From contig MU385930.1 in the NCBI GenBank assembly GCA_022497145.1, forward strand, positions 62,001 through 126,000: a DNA stretch of 64,000 nt. Reading direction: 5' to 3'. The notes below the pieces were generated by a model. That model had not been told where the DNA came from and searched no databases. It saw nothing but the letters and a program-made list of their open reading frames with translations. This stretch comes from Rostrohypoxylon terebratum (taxonomy: Eukaryota; Ascomycota; Sordariomycetes; Xylariales; Hypoxylaceae). Both the position numbers and the translations under genes were made by a program. Shown in pieces: positions 22,113 to 32,678 of the stretch (position 1 is its first letter; each line of letters begins with the position of its first letter).

Positions 22113-23003
22113 TCAACCACTTTTCATATAGTCAATACCAGCCTGGAAGATCTTGATAAAAGTATCTACCTCCTCTACCGTGTTGGGCACATAGAGCATG
22201 GTGAATCCTAGATGGATCCATCCGGTGCCGCTCAAGCGATGCCGTTCTCCCCAGCCCTTGGAGATGACTTCTTCCGCATCCGGGAACGAGAGCGTCACGT
22301 GGCCGGATAGGTCGGTAAGGTGAACGTGACAGATTTCCCGGTCACTAGGGCCGGCAATTGGCGTAAGTGGTAAGGAAGGCTTGATAAAGAGAGCCTGATC
22401 TCGCTTCTCCAGGGCCGATAATTTCCATTCAGTCCATTCCGCGTTGGTTTCCCCGAGCTTCTCGAAGGCATCCAATAATGCCTTGGAACATGTTAGAAAA
22501 AATATGGCTATGAATATCTCGATTCCTAAAAGCTCATTTCGCTGGTTGGGCAAACCTACTTGCTTGACATCTGGGGATTGTGGGTCAGCGGCGTACCTCT
22601 CGCGCTGAGGGTAAACAAATGGCAAAGCTCTAGCTCGAGGACCTGGCCTAACGGGGAGCGGCTCCTTGAAGAATGACTTTTTCGCATTAGCCTTCTGCTC
22701 CTCTGTCGCCTTCTTCCATCCGGTAGCGCGCGTCTCGAGCTTGGTATAGAAGCCAGGCTTGATAGTCTCGTTCGCGCCGTACGCCCTGGTCTTGTCGACG
22801 CTGAGTTGAGACAAATATCCCATTATGGAGTGAGAAGTGCCACCCGCGCCCATGGCTTTCCATTTTCGGTAATCATCCATCATTCCCCTTCTGGCCTGTT
22901 TTGGTAATAGAAAGCGTATTCGGAAAGCGGGCACTAATCTGGAGTTTGAGAAGCTGCTCGGAAGTAGAATGGAACGACGTAGAGACATCTGCTTCGAAAA
23001 CAC
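22113..23003 (-). CDS. Luciferase-like (DUF5519-type) domain protein
   Basis: One exon of 296 residues. The N-terminus (about 1-40) is basic and Ser/Arg-rich with a hydrophobic character, possibly a mitochondrial presequence or membrane leader. DYRKWKAMGAGGTSHSIMGY begins the family-typical region. IEIFIAIFFLTCSKALLDAF is a hydrophobic helix near the middle. The C-terminal 80 residues match the fungal 'luciferase' domain: HVHLTDLSGHVTLSFPDAEE, KGWGERHRLSG and FTMLYVPNTVEEVDTF. Despite the domain name, light emission is not implied and function is unknown. Confidence 0.75.
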   Translation of the reverse strand: MFSKQMSLRRSILLPSSFSNSRLVPAFRIRFLLPKQARRGMMDDYRKWKAMGAGGTSHSIMGYLSQLSVDKTRAYGANETIKPGFYTKLETRATGWKKATEEQKANAKKSFFKEPLPVRPGPRARALPFVYPQRERYAADPQSPDVKQVGLPNQRNELLGIEIFIAIFFLTCSKALLDAFEKLGETNAEWTEWKLSALEKRDQALFIKPSLPLTPIAGPSDREICHVHLTDLSGHVTLSFPDAEEVISKGWGERHRLSGTGWIHLGFTMLYVPNTVEEVDTFIKIFQAGIDYMKSG

Positions 23004-24382
23004 CAGAAAATGTTGTTAAGTAATAAAAGCGACTTCTAGCGATGCTTTTTTTTAACGAGTTCCTCGGGCTACATATACTAGGTACATATTTACCTGATTC
23101 ACACTGACATGACCTTTCTCAGCCAGTCACGGAGTATCTCGTGTATCCTCTAGTGTATGTTAAATCCGAACATCTCCGAGATAGATCCGAAGGATCTGGT
23201 CGGCCGAGACAGGACCGCACTACTATGTACACCAAGTCGGGACTCGGAGGGGTCCATATTTTCGACAAGTCTTCAAGAAATTTCAACTCGAAAAGAACAA
23301 AAAGAACTAAACGGGAGGACCGACCCAAACTATTTATACACGAGGTCACCGAGATGACTCGGCCGCCGAATGTTATAGGTAATCGACGTTACATCTCCGA
23401 CCCGTTCTCGGTACTACTTCAATACATTTTGTAAGCAGTTCTCTCCGATAGTCTTATTCTCAATCATATCATAACTCATAAACAGGCAGGTTGATGACAA
23501 ATGAGAGAAAATGTACTAGGTTGGGCAGCAAGAGGCCTACGGCAGATACTATGTGTTCACCTACCTAGGTTCTACGTACCAAGCGACCATACTGGTCTCG
23601 AATTTGGGTCATCCAAGAATTCTTTCTCGGTCATAACATGAAGATTTGGTACGGTAAGAATCGGATCCCAATAGATTATTTCTAAGATACGGTTCTCGAA
23701 CATGCTGGAGTTCATCTCTCCGATGTCCAACATTTTGATTATTACCAAATGGGACCCTAGCCTATATCCCGACTTCGTCCTTCCACTTTAGCGCCTTCTT
23801 ATTGATCATCGTCATTCGGAGTGCAAGGACCCTCGAGACAAAGCCTTCGCTTTCCTCGGACTCTTATCAAAAAGATGAGAGGGATCTGTTGGGTTGGTTC
23901 TTACCGAACTATGATATGTCAGAGGGTCGCGTTATTCGGTGGCCCGGAAAATCACGTTGAACTCGGATGACATCCTCTTAGAACTCGGAATAGATGAGAT
24001 ATTGCGGAGGAGGAAACTGCTACGTCCGTACGTCAGACAGTGGATATTGAATTCGATTACTTCGACAACCTGACAAGCAATCCCTTAAGTTACTGTACAC
24101 CAGTGATTTAATCAAACTTGGTTCTGGTGATATATAGGATACTATGAATTTTTCAGGTAATCCTCGAGATTCCCATAACACTACCATGGTTCATTTTGTT
24201 ACGGATCTGGGTGGTGTATACACTACTTATTTATGACCAATTTAACCAGGGTTTTGCATCCGATCAAGGACTGCTAAAAACACATGGAAGTACAAACCAG
24301 ATCAATACTTAGCATGTCCATATCATCTTGCTGAAGTCCGTTTCTCACTTGCAACTTCACCATCGTCCCTAACTCCAGGAAG
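23004..24382. other. Intergenic region
   Basis: About 1.4 kb. Short frames around 23119-23434 have no recognisable motif. No RNA gene is seen. Confidence 0.5.
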
Positions 24383-25802
24383 ATGCCAACTGATCCGGTG
24401 GTTAAGGATGGGTTTGAATTTTCGAATGGTAAATTTCGCACGGTTCCTGGCCACACGGAACGGGTTGAAGTTCACATCCTTCGGAACGCGTTTCTACCCA
24501 GGCTCACTCCGGAAGCAAGGACATACCTGAATAATCACAGAGACTTTGTCGCAGACCAGCTACGTCACTATGGTATAGATTACGACAAGGGGGAGCTGGT
24601 AGGCTATGGAACCAACCTCATGAAAAAGTTGCTTGGAGAGGGAAAGGTAAGGGTACGATTTAGATGATTTGAAGACGTCGAGTGCTGACGGAGATACCTA
24701 GTTGGACAGAGTACCTGACCGTATCGAAAAATTGAAGTCGCAGTTAGCTGTACAATGGTATAACCAACTTACATTAAAAGAAATGGCAGAAAGCCACCAG
24801 GAAAAGTTGATCGAGATGTATTTCCTCGATGATTCAGGTCTTCCTGACCGATCGAAGACGACGAATGTTCTCACCGTCCCTTTGCCACGCGAAAGCGATT
24901 ACCGCGCGGGAAAACTCATCACCGCCGCCAAAAGCGTTGCCGGCCTACATTACATGAGACTAGAGGACACTCTTTACATAGGCTGGGACAGGGGTGCCGT
25001 GAAAGACTTGGCCCGTGGTCATTGGGGGAGAGTAGAACAAGAAAAGAAAGAGGCGCAAAGGAGAAAAGAGAAAGAAAAGAGAAACCGAGAACGACGTCGA
25101 GAGGCCAAGCATACCGCTTATCTTCAGAAGGCACGAAAGTCCAATAGGGAAAGGAGATGTTCACCGGTTGGTAGCTATATCATCAACTGTAGTACAATCG
25201 AAACCGGTTATCTCGACAATCCCAACCACGAAATGAAACTGCGCATTTGCCAGCCTGATGTGCATGGTTGTTTCCATGCCAGTTTCGATTTCGGGGTCAT
25301 CGAAGGCATGATGATTCTCAGCGACCAGCAATCAACCCTAAATGAATATTGCACCTGGTTGGAGAATGAAGCCATGCCAGGCCACGGCGAATATTGGGAC
25401 GAAGATGAAGGTGAGGACGAATATGAGGATGAAGATGAAGATGAAGATGAAGAGACCTACGGACACCAACCAGCCACGAATGCAAAAAGAAAGACAGCGT
25501 TCGCGGATTATGCATCGTATAAGAGTATGAAGGGCCCGGGTGAACAGTCGAGAAAGCTATTTTTTAAATGGAAAGGAAGAGAAACAGAGACAGGGATGGT
25601 CCTATATCAAGCCAAGAAAGGATCTATCATATTCGACGACGCCGAATTTTCGACATTCACCGGGAAGATAAAGGTAGAATTCGTTGAGAAAACTGTACTC
25701 TTCTCTGCTCGTAAGATTTCTGGAATAGGTCGACCTTGCGGATCATGGAATGATTATTCCGAAGCAGCATATGAATGGGGGAGAGTAGGGCGGTGGAACT
25801 GA
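24383..25802 (+). CDS. Unrecognised protein with basic coiled coil and acidic tract
   Basis: Exons 24383-24646 and 24702-25802 (55-bp intron) give 454 residues. There is no signal peptide or membrane segment. A strongly basic, helical, Lys/Arg/Glu-rich stretch (about residues 205-240, QEKKEAQRRKEKEKRNRERR) looks like a coiled coil or nuclear localisation region. A run of Asp/Glu (about 325-345, DEDEGEDEYEDEDEDEDEE) follows. The C-terminal 120 residues, with LFFKWKGRETETGMVLYQ and GKIKVEFVEKTVLFSARKI, look like a beta-rich domain. Not recognised; probably a lineage-restricted nuclear or cytosolic protein. Confidence 0.7.
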
Positions 25803-26161
25803 TGCTTTCATGAAAGGACCAAAGCGCATTCATATTCAGTATTCAGAGACTGCCTTATTATCATCACAGATTTACGTGCTGTTTATTAATCGAGCTTCAG
25901 TTTGGTTCTTGAAATTAGGAACATACCGCTAAAGAGAGAGAAGAACACAAAGAAATCACAACAATTGTCTTATTCACCTGTCCAATAACAATATCCATTG
26001 CATAAAACACAACAAACAGATTTCGAATGTTTATTTAATGGTACCTAGCTAAGCTTCCAGTGATCCCGAAACTCCATCATCTCTCATCCTTCGACATCGC
26101 CTACCAGGTAGGTTGGTATCCCTTGCCAATGGTTCTCAAAGGTTGACTTACTCAACCCGAC
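25803..26161. other. Short convergent intergenic region
   Basis: About 360 bp between two 3' ends; A/T-rich 3' untranslated sequence, nothing else seen. Confidence 0.5.
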
Positions 26162-26881
26162 TTACGATTCATCTGGATGATCTAGAGGATCGATGTAGGT
26201 GATATCGTCGTTGAAGCTGACCTTCTTCTTCTTCTTGGGTGCGTCGGTGGGTGGCACGTTAGGATCTTGCGGCGACTGTCTAGGTTTGGGGTCGTCCTCT
26301 CCGGAAGAGAAGAAGGTCTCACCTCTCTTGATCATCCCGTAGGCGTCGTTCACTACTCCATTTGCCATTCGTAGCGCGTCATAAGCCTCTTGGGGCGATA
26401 CCTTCCTATCATCGAGTTCTGCCCGAGTGATGACGTGCTGAACGCGGCTTTGGGCTTCGGGATCCTTGACGTCGGAGACGGCGAGCAAAGTCTGAGGTAC
26501 CCACTTGAAATTGAACTCGGCGGTCTTGGGCGTTTCCGTTGAGCTGCTTGCAGGAGAACGTGAATTAAACGTATTATTGCCCGGTGCAAAGGGGCTGCGA
26601 GGATGTCTGAATACGATGGGAGGGGGGAAGGTAACAGGAATAGTCTCTACCTTCAACGTATCTGCTACCTTGGGGAGAATAGGAGGAGTACTTTGGGTTG
26701 ATTCCTCCTTCTCTTTCCCTTTCCCTTTATCTTTACCCTTCCCGCTTCCACCCGATTTGCCGATTGACTTAACGGATGAGAGTATGCGCTTCCATCGAGA
26801 CGTGGACTTTTGTTCATCGGTACCCTGCGATGACTCTGCCATCCCTTGTGTTCTGTCAGTAGGCCATTTGTCTCCTGCCAT
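26162..26881 (-). CDS. Disordered unknown protein with a KVSF docking-like motif
   Basis: One exon of 239 residues, mostly low complexity: a Lys/Gly run near residues 45-60, a Pro/Ser-rich middle and a short helical segment around PEAQSRVQHVITRAELDD and PQEAYDALRMANGVVNDAYG. Near the C-terminus KKKKKVSFNDDITYIDP contains K-V-S-F, preceded by basic and followed by acidic residues, the form of an RVxF docking motif for type 1 phosphatase. No known domain is recognised. The phosphatase link is inference from this short motif. Confidence 0.65.
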   Translation of the reverse strand: MAGDKWPTDRTQGMAESSQGTDEQKSTSRWKRILSSVKSIGKSGGSGKGKDKGKGKEKEESTQSTPPILPKVADTLKVETIPVTFPPPIVFRHPRSPFAPGNNTFNSRSPASSSTETPKTAEFNFKWVPQTLLAVSDVKDPEAQSRVQHVITRAELDDRKVSPQEAYDALRMANGVVNDAYGMIKRGETFFSSGEDDPKPRQSPQDPNVPPTDAPKKKKKVSFNDDITYIDPLDHPDES

Positions 26882-27444
26882 TGTATCTAGTAGATGAAGG
26901 ATCTTACTGGGTTTCTAATTTCTCAAAGTTGTGTTGGATTCAGCTGAGATTAGAGAATGACTGTAGATGTGTAGGTGATATGCGATGGTGAATCCAGTAA
27001 CATATTCTTTTGGGAAAATCGATCGACTCTCTTTATAGAAGGTAAAAATATCTCCATCGTTACAGATCAGATGTGTTGTTGCTACGCGGCTACAGAACTA
27101 TATTCAGACGATGAAGTTGTTACCTATCTCGCTGCAGAGGGACCCCCTATTCCTCGCCTTTTGTAGTGTTACGTGTGAACGACTGTCTCGTTTTTGCACA
27201 GATTAAAAGACGACAAGTTAAGCGGACGACAGCTACATGATACGATTTTATATTCTATGATGTTGCCTAACTATTATAAAGCAATAAAGCAATAAAGCAA
27301 TAAAGAAATTGTACACAGGTCCCTACTACCTAGGCATAGGTTGACCATCCCTTCCCCGGGGCCTACAACTGATAACACCAGTTTCCCAACCACAATGTCC
27401 CTAGTATCTATGCATGTTCCTATGCATATCGCTATGCCGAGAAT
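26882..27444. other. Intergenic region
   Basis: About 560 bp with no gene. It has an AATAAAGC direct repeat of about three copies (27278-27305) and a CCTAGGCATAGG tract. Confidence 0.5.
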
Positions 27445-28451
27445 CTAAATGCCTGAGCTGTAATCACTCAGTTCCCTAGTATCATCCTTCGCCTCAGGGT
27501 AAGCCTTGGGGATCGTGCGTGCTGGGTCGAACGGCAAGAATATGACAACAGCCAAGACCATCAAGGCGCCGTCCAGAGCGATGAAGTATGCTTCGTGCAT
27601 CATAAGATATCCGGTCCAACCCTCCATAAGTTCTACCGCTCGGAAAATGCTGCGTGCAAATATCGCGGCCAGAGAGATGAACAAGGCAATGATGATCTTG
27701 TTGTACTCTTGAGGCATACCGAACTTGGCGGACCTTCTCAGGAAGTCAAGAGTAAAGAGGGTGAAAATGGACATGGCGATGAGCTGGAATATGACACCGC
27801 CAACCATGATGTTAGTGCCAGGCTTAGGGTCCTTGCCATCGCTGGAAGCCATCGAGGCCATTGCACCACCTACAGCCTAAATATTCAAAAGTCAGATGGA
27901 ACTTGAACAGAATATGAAGAGATGAAGAGATAAGAGCTCCCTGACCTGAACAACTAGCGAAACCGTGTCACAAGTCAAGAACACGATCGTATACATCCTC
28001 GCCGAAAGGATACTGTATTCTCGCCCCAGAACCCCAATAAACGCCCCCAGCAATACGTATAGCGCGGCTGTATAAAAGACAGGCCCGATGATGAGTGTCG
28101 TGATTTGAATCAAGAAGGCATTTCGGTTATATGGGCACTCGGCGGACCAAGTTCGTCCAATCCAGCCGATGAGCTCAGCTAAAACCCATGTCAGACCTCC
28201 TAACCAAAGAATCTCACGGTATGGAAATACGTACTCAGGGCACCGACGGCAAGAAAAACGGATGTCGATCGTTTTAGGCGAATTATCTGCAATGAATGCC
28301 CAAAGAAAGCAATTCCGAACAAAGCGCAGAAGATGATACCGGCGGCTAAACTTGGCCTGTAACCATATGAATACTCGAAGCCGAGAATGGGGTCTTTTTG
28401 GCAATTGTTGGCATTCCTGATGGCCTCTGGCAGGGAGTTGCTGGCAACCAT
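27445..28451 (-). CDS. RTA1-like seven-helix membrane protein
   Basis: Exons 28451-28235, 28178-27946 and 27876-27445 give 293 residues. Seven hydrophobic helices are visible, beginning GIIFCALFGIAFFGHSLQII. Typical RTA1-family landmarks are ELIGWIGRTWS (helix 2), ITTLIIGPVFYTAALYVLLG, VFLTCDTVSLVVQAVGGAMA (the D-x2-S-x2-Q-x3-G-G pattern spanning the second intron), GGVIFQLIAMSIFTLF, ARSIFRAVELMEG and HEAYFIALDGALMV. The second-intron junction VVQ|AVGG restores this motif exactly, supporting the model. Family members are plasma-membrane proteins linked to lipid translocation and azole or 7-aminocholesterol resistance; the substrate here is unknown. Confidence 0.92.
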
Positions 28452-29237
28452 GATGGCGTTTGGGATTTATATCGGGAGAACGAAATAGAAAGGAAACGGA
28501 AAAAGAAAAAGAAAACAAGAAAACAAGAAAATGATACCTAAGAGAGAATATGTTACTGAATGAATACTTCTGAATGAATGTGATGAAAATGAAATACTTA
28601 CAAGAACGAAGACGACGCATTTTATACAAGATCATGATGAGTGAAGCCTAATATCAGCACGTAGGACTTGTAAAATTAACGAAGCTCAGGGGATCGAATC
28701 CGGGGGAGGCGCTCATAGCGCTCAGCTTTTCGGGCTGCTACCGCGCCTCATTCGGTTCAGCCCTATCCAGCTACTACAGCATGCACCGTTTTCGCTCTAT
28801 TTAGTGGTAATATTAGAGGTATTATTAGGATTCTGACAGCTATAGCAAGCCTAAGCATGCAAGTCGGATAGGGGACTCAGCCACGGTAGGATCAAACGAT
28901 GCTTCACCTCAGACCACCGCCATTCAATTCCCCTACTTAAATAAATAGTCGGCTTCCGTATTGGCGAAGAAATACGATCGGAATAACTATTGTATTCTAT
29001 AGTGGTAATATGAACCCATAAGACCTTTGCGAGCTGACCTCTGCGACAACCATCGCAATCCTGCTGTCACTGAAGCGAAATTCGACAGGTTCTTCGAGCG
29101 ACATCTTTCCAACTGATCAAAATCAAGATTTAGGCACCTGCATTCAAGATTGTCCTATCCTTAATAGCAATGGCCGGCAATGGCGACATTTTCGAAGGGA
29201 CGACGCAACTATACGACAGGGTTATCATCGATGTCAA

Positions 29238-29345
29238 TTAGGCTCGAGATTGGTAATTAATTGGTCGTCAGGGACTCAGGCTCGTTGCTAGTGAGTGAAT
29301 TTGAATGCCATCGACAAGAATGCTTCCGAAGCCTACACTGAGATA
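29238..29345 (-). pseudogene. Possible relic of a NACHT-type protein N-terminus
   Basis: Minus-strand VGFGSILVDGIQIHSLATSLSP followed, after a frame change, by PDDQLITNLEP. It resembles the start of fungal NLR-like proteins, where an ...DFGSKL...IY...TG... helix precedes the first linker. The match is short and from memory, so the call is weak. Confidence 0.3.
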
Positions 29346-29938
29346 CACAAGCGCTTGAGACTTGTCGGTGTTGCCGGTAAAACAGGTGACTAGGACATCA
29401 CGGATCCATGCTAACTCGGACTTCCAGGTCGCCAAGACTGTCAATCGTGAACATCGACGTTGGTCATTGTTAGGCAAGAGTAAAGGCTTTGGTGAGGCAC
29501 GCCACGCTAGATCTAACCAAGCTAGAGCTGATGCCCTCATGCTGGCAAAGATCCCACCGCTCATCGTCCAATTGCATCGTCTTGTTGCTGGTGACGTCTT
29601 ACTTTCAGCTGTATCATAATGCTTGGCAGCTTTCGATCTTGCAGGGCTTCATTGAAGAACATTCTTAAAGTCCTAGGACTAGGTTAACACGGAACTAGAA
29701 GGTTTTGGGTATCTTTTGGGTGTCCTTGACATATCGCGCTATAATGGGATGGGTAGGATGGTTTCTTTAAACTCTCGGCATACTGCCATTGGAGAAGCAA
29801 GCGACCGTCTCTGGGATATGGAGTTTTTGCTCTGAGCAGCACACTCAGAATAGTACGGACGCATCACGATGTCCTAATGGGTCTTTCGGGGCTTTCAATC
29901 CACGGCTCCGAGACGACGTTGCCTAGAAATCGTTTCAG

Positions 29939-30081
29939 ACGACCACCGATCTAGCCTCACAGCTCATCGATTAGTCGGCTTCCAATGGACAGGCTACAAT
30001 GAGCGCAAAGCCTCTGGTGTTCTTAGCGCATAGTCTAGGAGGACTCGTTCTTAAATGCGCTATTGTGGCCCTTGAGTCTTG
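29939..30081 (+). pseudogene. Relic of an alpha/beta-hydrolase (esterase-type) domain
   Basis: In one plus-strand frame it reads TTTDLASQLID, a TAG stop, then SASNGQATMSAKPLVFLAHSLGGLVLKCAIVALES and a TGA. KPLVFLAHSLGGLVLK is the nucleophile elbow (G/H-x-S-x-G) of the serine-esterase domain found at the front of many fungal NLR-like and ankyrin proteins. Internal stops and missing flanking exons show that it is dead. Confidence 0.7.
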
Positions 30082-30775
30082 AGAATGGTGGCTAGGTATG
30101 AAAGACATGGTGTGCATGGATCCAATGACGGAACGCCTCATTAAGGTATTTACCAAATACCTGTACTTGATTAAATACAATCACTCATGGTCATAGAACC
30201 GTTCTTTCTGTGGGCCTCTCCGTATGCGTGTTCTCACCATGACTGACTGAGATTGATGATTAGGGCATCAAATGTCATTCATTTAGCACTACCTCCAAGG
30301 CCTAGAACCTCGGATTCTTGAAATGCCTGCCGGCAGCAGCCAGGGCACATTTACGGACCGATGGCATCGTTCCGGTATCACGTCAGCTATAAATCGCTAA
30401 AGAAACGCGTTGTTAGTCTGATAACAAAGCGCCAATCACACCTGCTTAGGGCCGGCTTCCAGCACGGACTCGCTGGGGTCGGAAGCATGTTGGTGCTTTT
30501 ACCACCAATAACGGATGCATGATACCTGGTACGATACTACCTGAACCACGCTGTATCGCGGGACGAGATGCCGCCACGGCAGAGAAGCAAGATTTCATTA
30601 ATCTCGGCCTTGAAGGAAGCTTGAACGTTCCCGCCATCATGGATCTCTTCTTTCTATTCATCCAGCTCCTACAGAGCTTCAAGTGACAATTAGCTGGAGA
30701 ATTGTGGCTTATATCGCTCCACTCCAAGTGTTAAATTGAATCCAAGTTGGGTGCCGACTTAAGCATCAGAGAAAT

Positions 30776-32460
30776 ATGGCCGATCGCGCGGTCAAAAACG
30801 GAGAACTAACAAAGGTGGTCGACGTGGTGCACGATGTTGAGACGGGGACTAAGGAATCGCCGTCCGGCGCGACAAGTGAAGCGGGTGAGATCGAGGATCA
30901 ATTTCAAGCCCCACGATCATCCTTCTGGGCCACCTTCTCCGATCATGGGGTCGAACTGCGCGGCGCGGAGCCGGTGCCAGTTGAGAAGAGAACCGATACT
31001 CGATACGCCAATGTATTTACTGTTTTTGCGACGTCTATGACGAGCTTATTACCGTAAGAGTGCTTCTCACCATTGAAAATACATACACCATCAGAATCAC
31101 TCATACTAAAAGTTGACTTATAAATATAGGATTGGAATCGGCTCCGCGACAACCCTCGGCTTTGGTATATCACTTAGAGATGCAGCATTGATGATCGTCT
31201 TTCTGCAATTCCTGTTCGCCGTACCGGCTGCCTACATCATCACCATCGCGCCCTTAACAGGGATGCGACAGATGATCCAGTCGCGATATTGCTTCGGGTA
31301 AGCATATCGACTCCCTATCATATGGTTGATACTCGTCGACTAAAAAAAGAATAACTAGCAAATATTGCAACGTGTTAACCTCCGTAATCGTAACCCTAAC
31401 CGTCGGCGGGTTCGCCGTAACCGGCAGCATAAACGGCGCGCAGTGCCTCGCCGCAGTGCGCCCAAACACCCTCCCTGTCGAAGGCGCCATCGCCATCATC
31501 ATGGTCATATCCCTCGCCATCGGTTTCATGGGGTATCGCGTAATGCACGTCTTTACGCGATGGGCTTGGATTCCCACCCTCGTGGCGATTATCATCCTCG
31601 TCGGCGCAGCAGGTGATCAGTTGTGGCAGCAGACGCCACTGCTGGAACGCGCAAGCGCCCAACAGTATATGGGTATAGTGGCATTTGCGGCCGGAAACAT
31701 GGTGACCTGGAGTAATGTCGCGGGCGATTACGCGTGCTACATGCCGCCTTCGGCCCCGCGTTTACGGCTCGCGTTGTACTGTCTCTTTGGCATCGCGCTG
31801 CCGTTTTCGCTACTGATGGTTTTAGGTGCGGCGATTGGCGGAGCCGTTTTCACGATTCCGGCTTGGACGGCGGCATATAAAGTCGGTGGTATCGGGGCTG
31901 TGATCGGGACTATTTTAATTACGCGATTAGGTGATTTTGGGAGATTCATCTTGGCCATACTGGGACTCTCCGTGCTTGGGACGTGCGGTCGAGATATTTA
32001 TAGCGTGTCTTTCAACCTCACAGCAGTGGCCCCGATTCTCCGCCGGGTTCCTCGGATCGTGCTATCTGTTATAGCTACAGCTGCCATCATCGCTGTCGCG
32101 ATTCCCGCTTCGAGATCGTTTGTCACATCCGTAATAGCTTTTCTTAGTATTATCGGGTATTACGCCGGCGCCTCGGTGACCTGTTTCTTGACCGAGTACT
32201 TGTGGTTCCGGAAGGGTGACCCAAATAGCTTTGACCCAAAGATATGGAATGATGGTCGAGCGTTGCCTACGGGCTTGAGCGCATTGGCGTCTGTCTTGAT
32301 CGCCTGGGCGTTTATCATCCCATCGATGCAAGCAGACTGGTACACTGGGCCTATCGCGGAGAAGACCGGGGATTTGGGATTCGAATTCGCCGTTGTCGTT
32401 GCGTTCTTAGCTTATGTTCCCATACGGGTCTTGGAGCTCAGGATTAGGGATCGCCTTTGA
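30776..32460 (+). CDS. NCS1 purine-cytosine permease (FCY2-like)
   Basis: Exons 30776-31053, 31130-31297 and 31359-32460 give 515 residues, normal for the family. A hydrophilic N-tail of about 70 residues precedes about 12 membrane helices. Family signatures are TDTRYANVFTVFATSM (helix 1), IGIGSATTLGFGISLRDA, the diagnostic loop LTGMRQMIQSRYCFGKY, FAAGNMVTWSNVAGDYACYM, GGIGAVIGTILI and GYYAGASVTCFLTEYLWFR. It should sit in the plasma membrane and take up adenine, guanine, hypoxanthine or cytosine with protons; the exact substrate cannot be read from the sequence. It converges on the Zn2Cys6 regulator gene. Confidence 0.92.
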
Positions 32461-32560
32461 AAAGGGATTTAAGGAAAACAGAGTGAAGCCTAGCCCAGTA
32501 GCGGTACAATACAATGATGTAAATCGAAGCCAAATGGTTGAACTTTTCAAAATCCATATC

Positions 32561-32590
32561 TAGGTACCTACCTAGGTACCTAGGTAAGTA
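32561..32590. repeat. Palindromic CCTAGG/GGTACC tract
   Basis: TAGGTACCTACCTAGGTACC between two converging genes; same dispersed family as at 13819 and 18909. Confidence 0.7.
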
Positions 32591-32678
32591 GTCAGTACTC
32601 ATACAATGTCTATGATTTTACCAAGCCATTATATCCCGGCCATTTATAGATCTCGGTTAAATAAGCGCCTTGGCGTCG

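Larger units (their letters stand above)
28452..30775. other. Gene-poor stretch with eroded gene fragments
   Basis: About 2.3 kb without an intact gene. Two eroded fragments are listed separately. The rest has many stops in all frames. An AATCGAATCC-like sequence near 28695-28707 is not accepted as a tRNA. Confidence 0.55.

Noticed and set aside
28670..28765. tRNA-like GGATCGAATCC and GCGCTCATAGCGCTC hairpin
   Set aside because: The stems do not build a cloverleaf in either orientation; probably chance.
30446..30727. Minus-strand 93-residue frame
   Set aside because: No motif on this strand. The plus strand may hold another eroded fragment, but I could not identify it.
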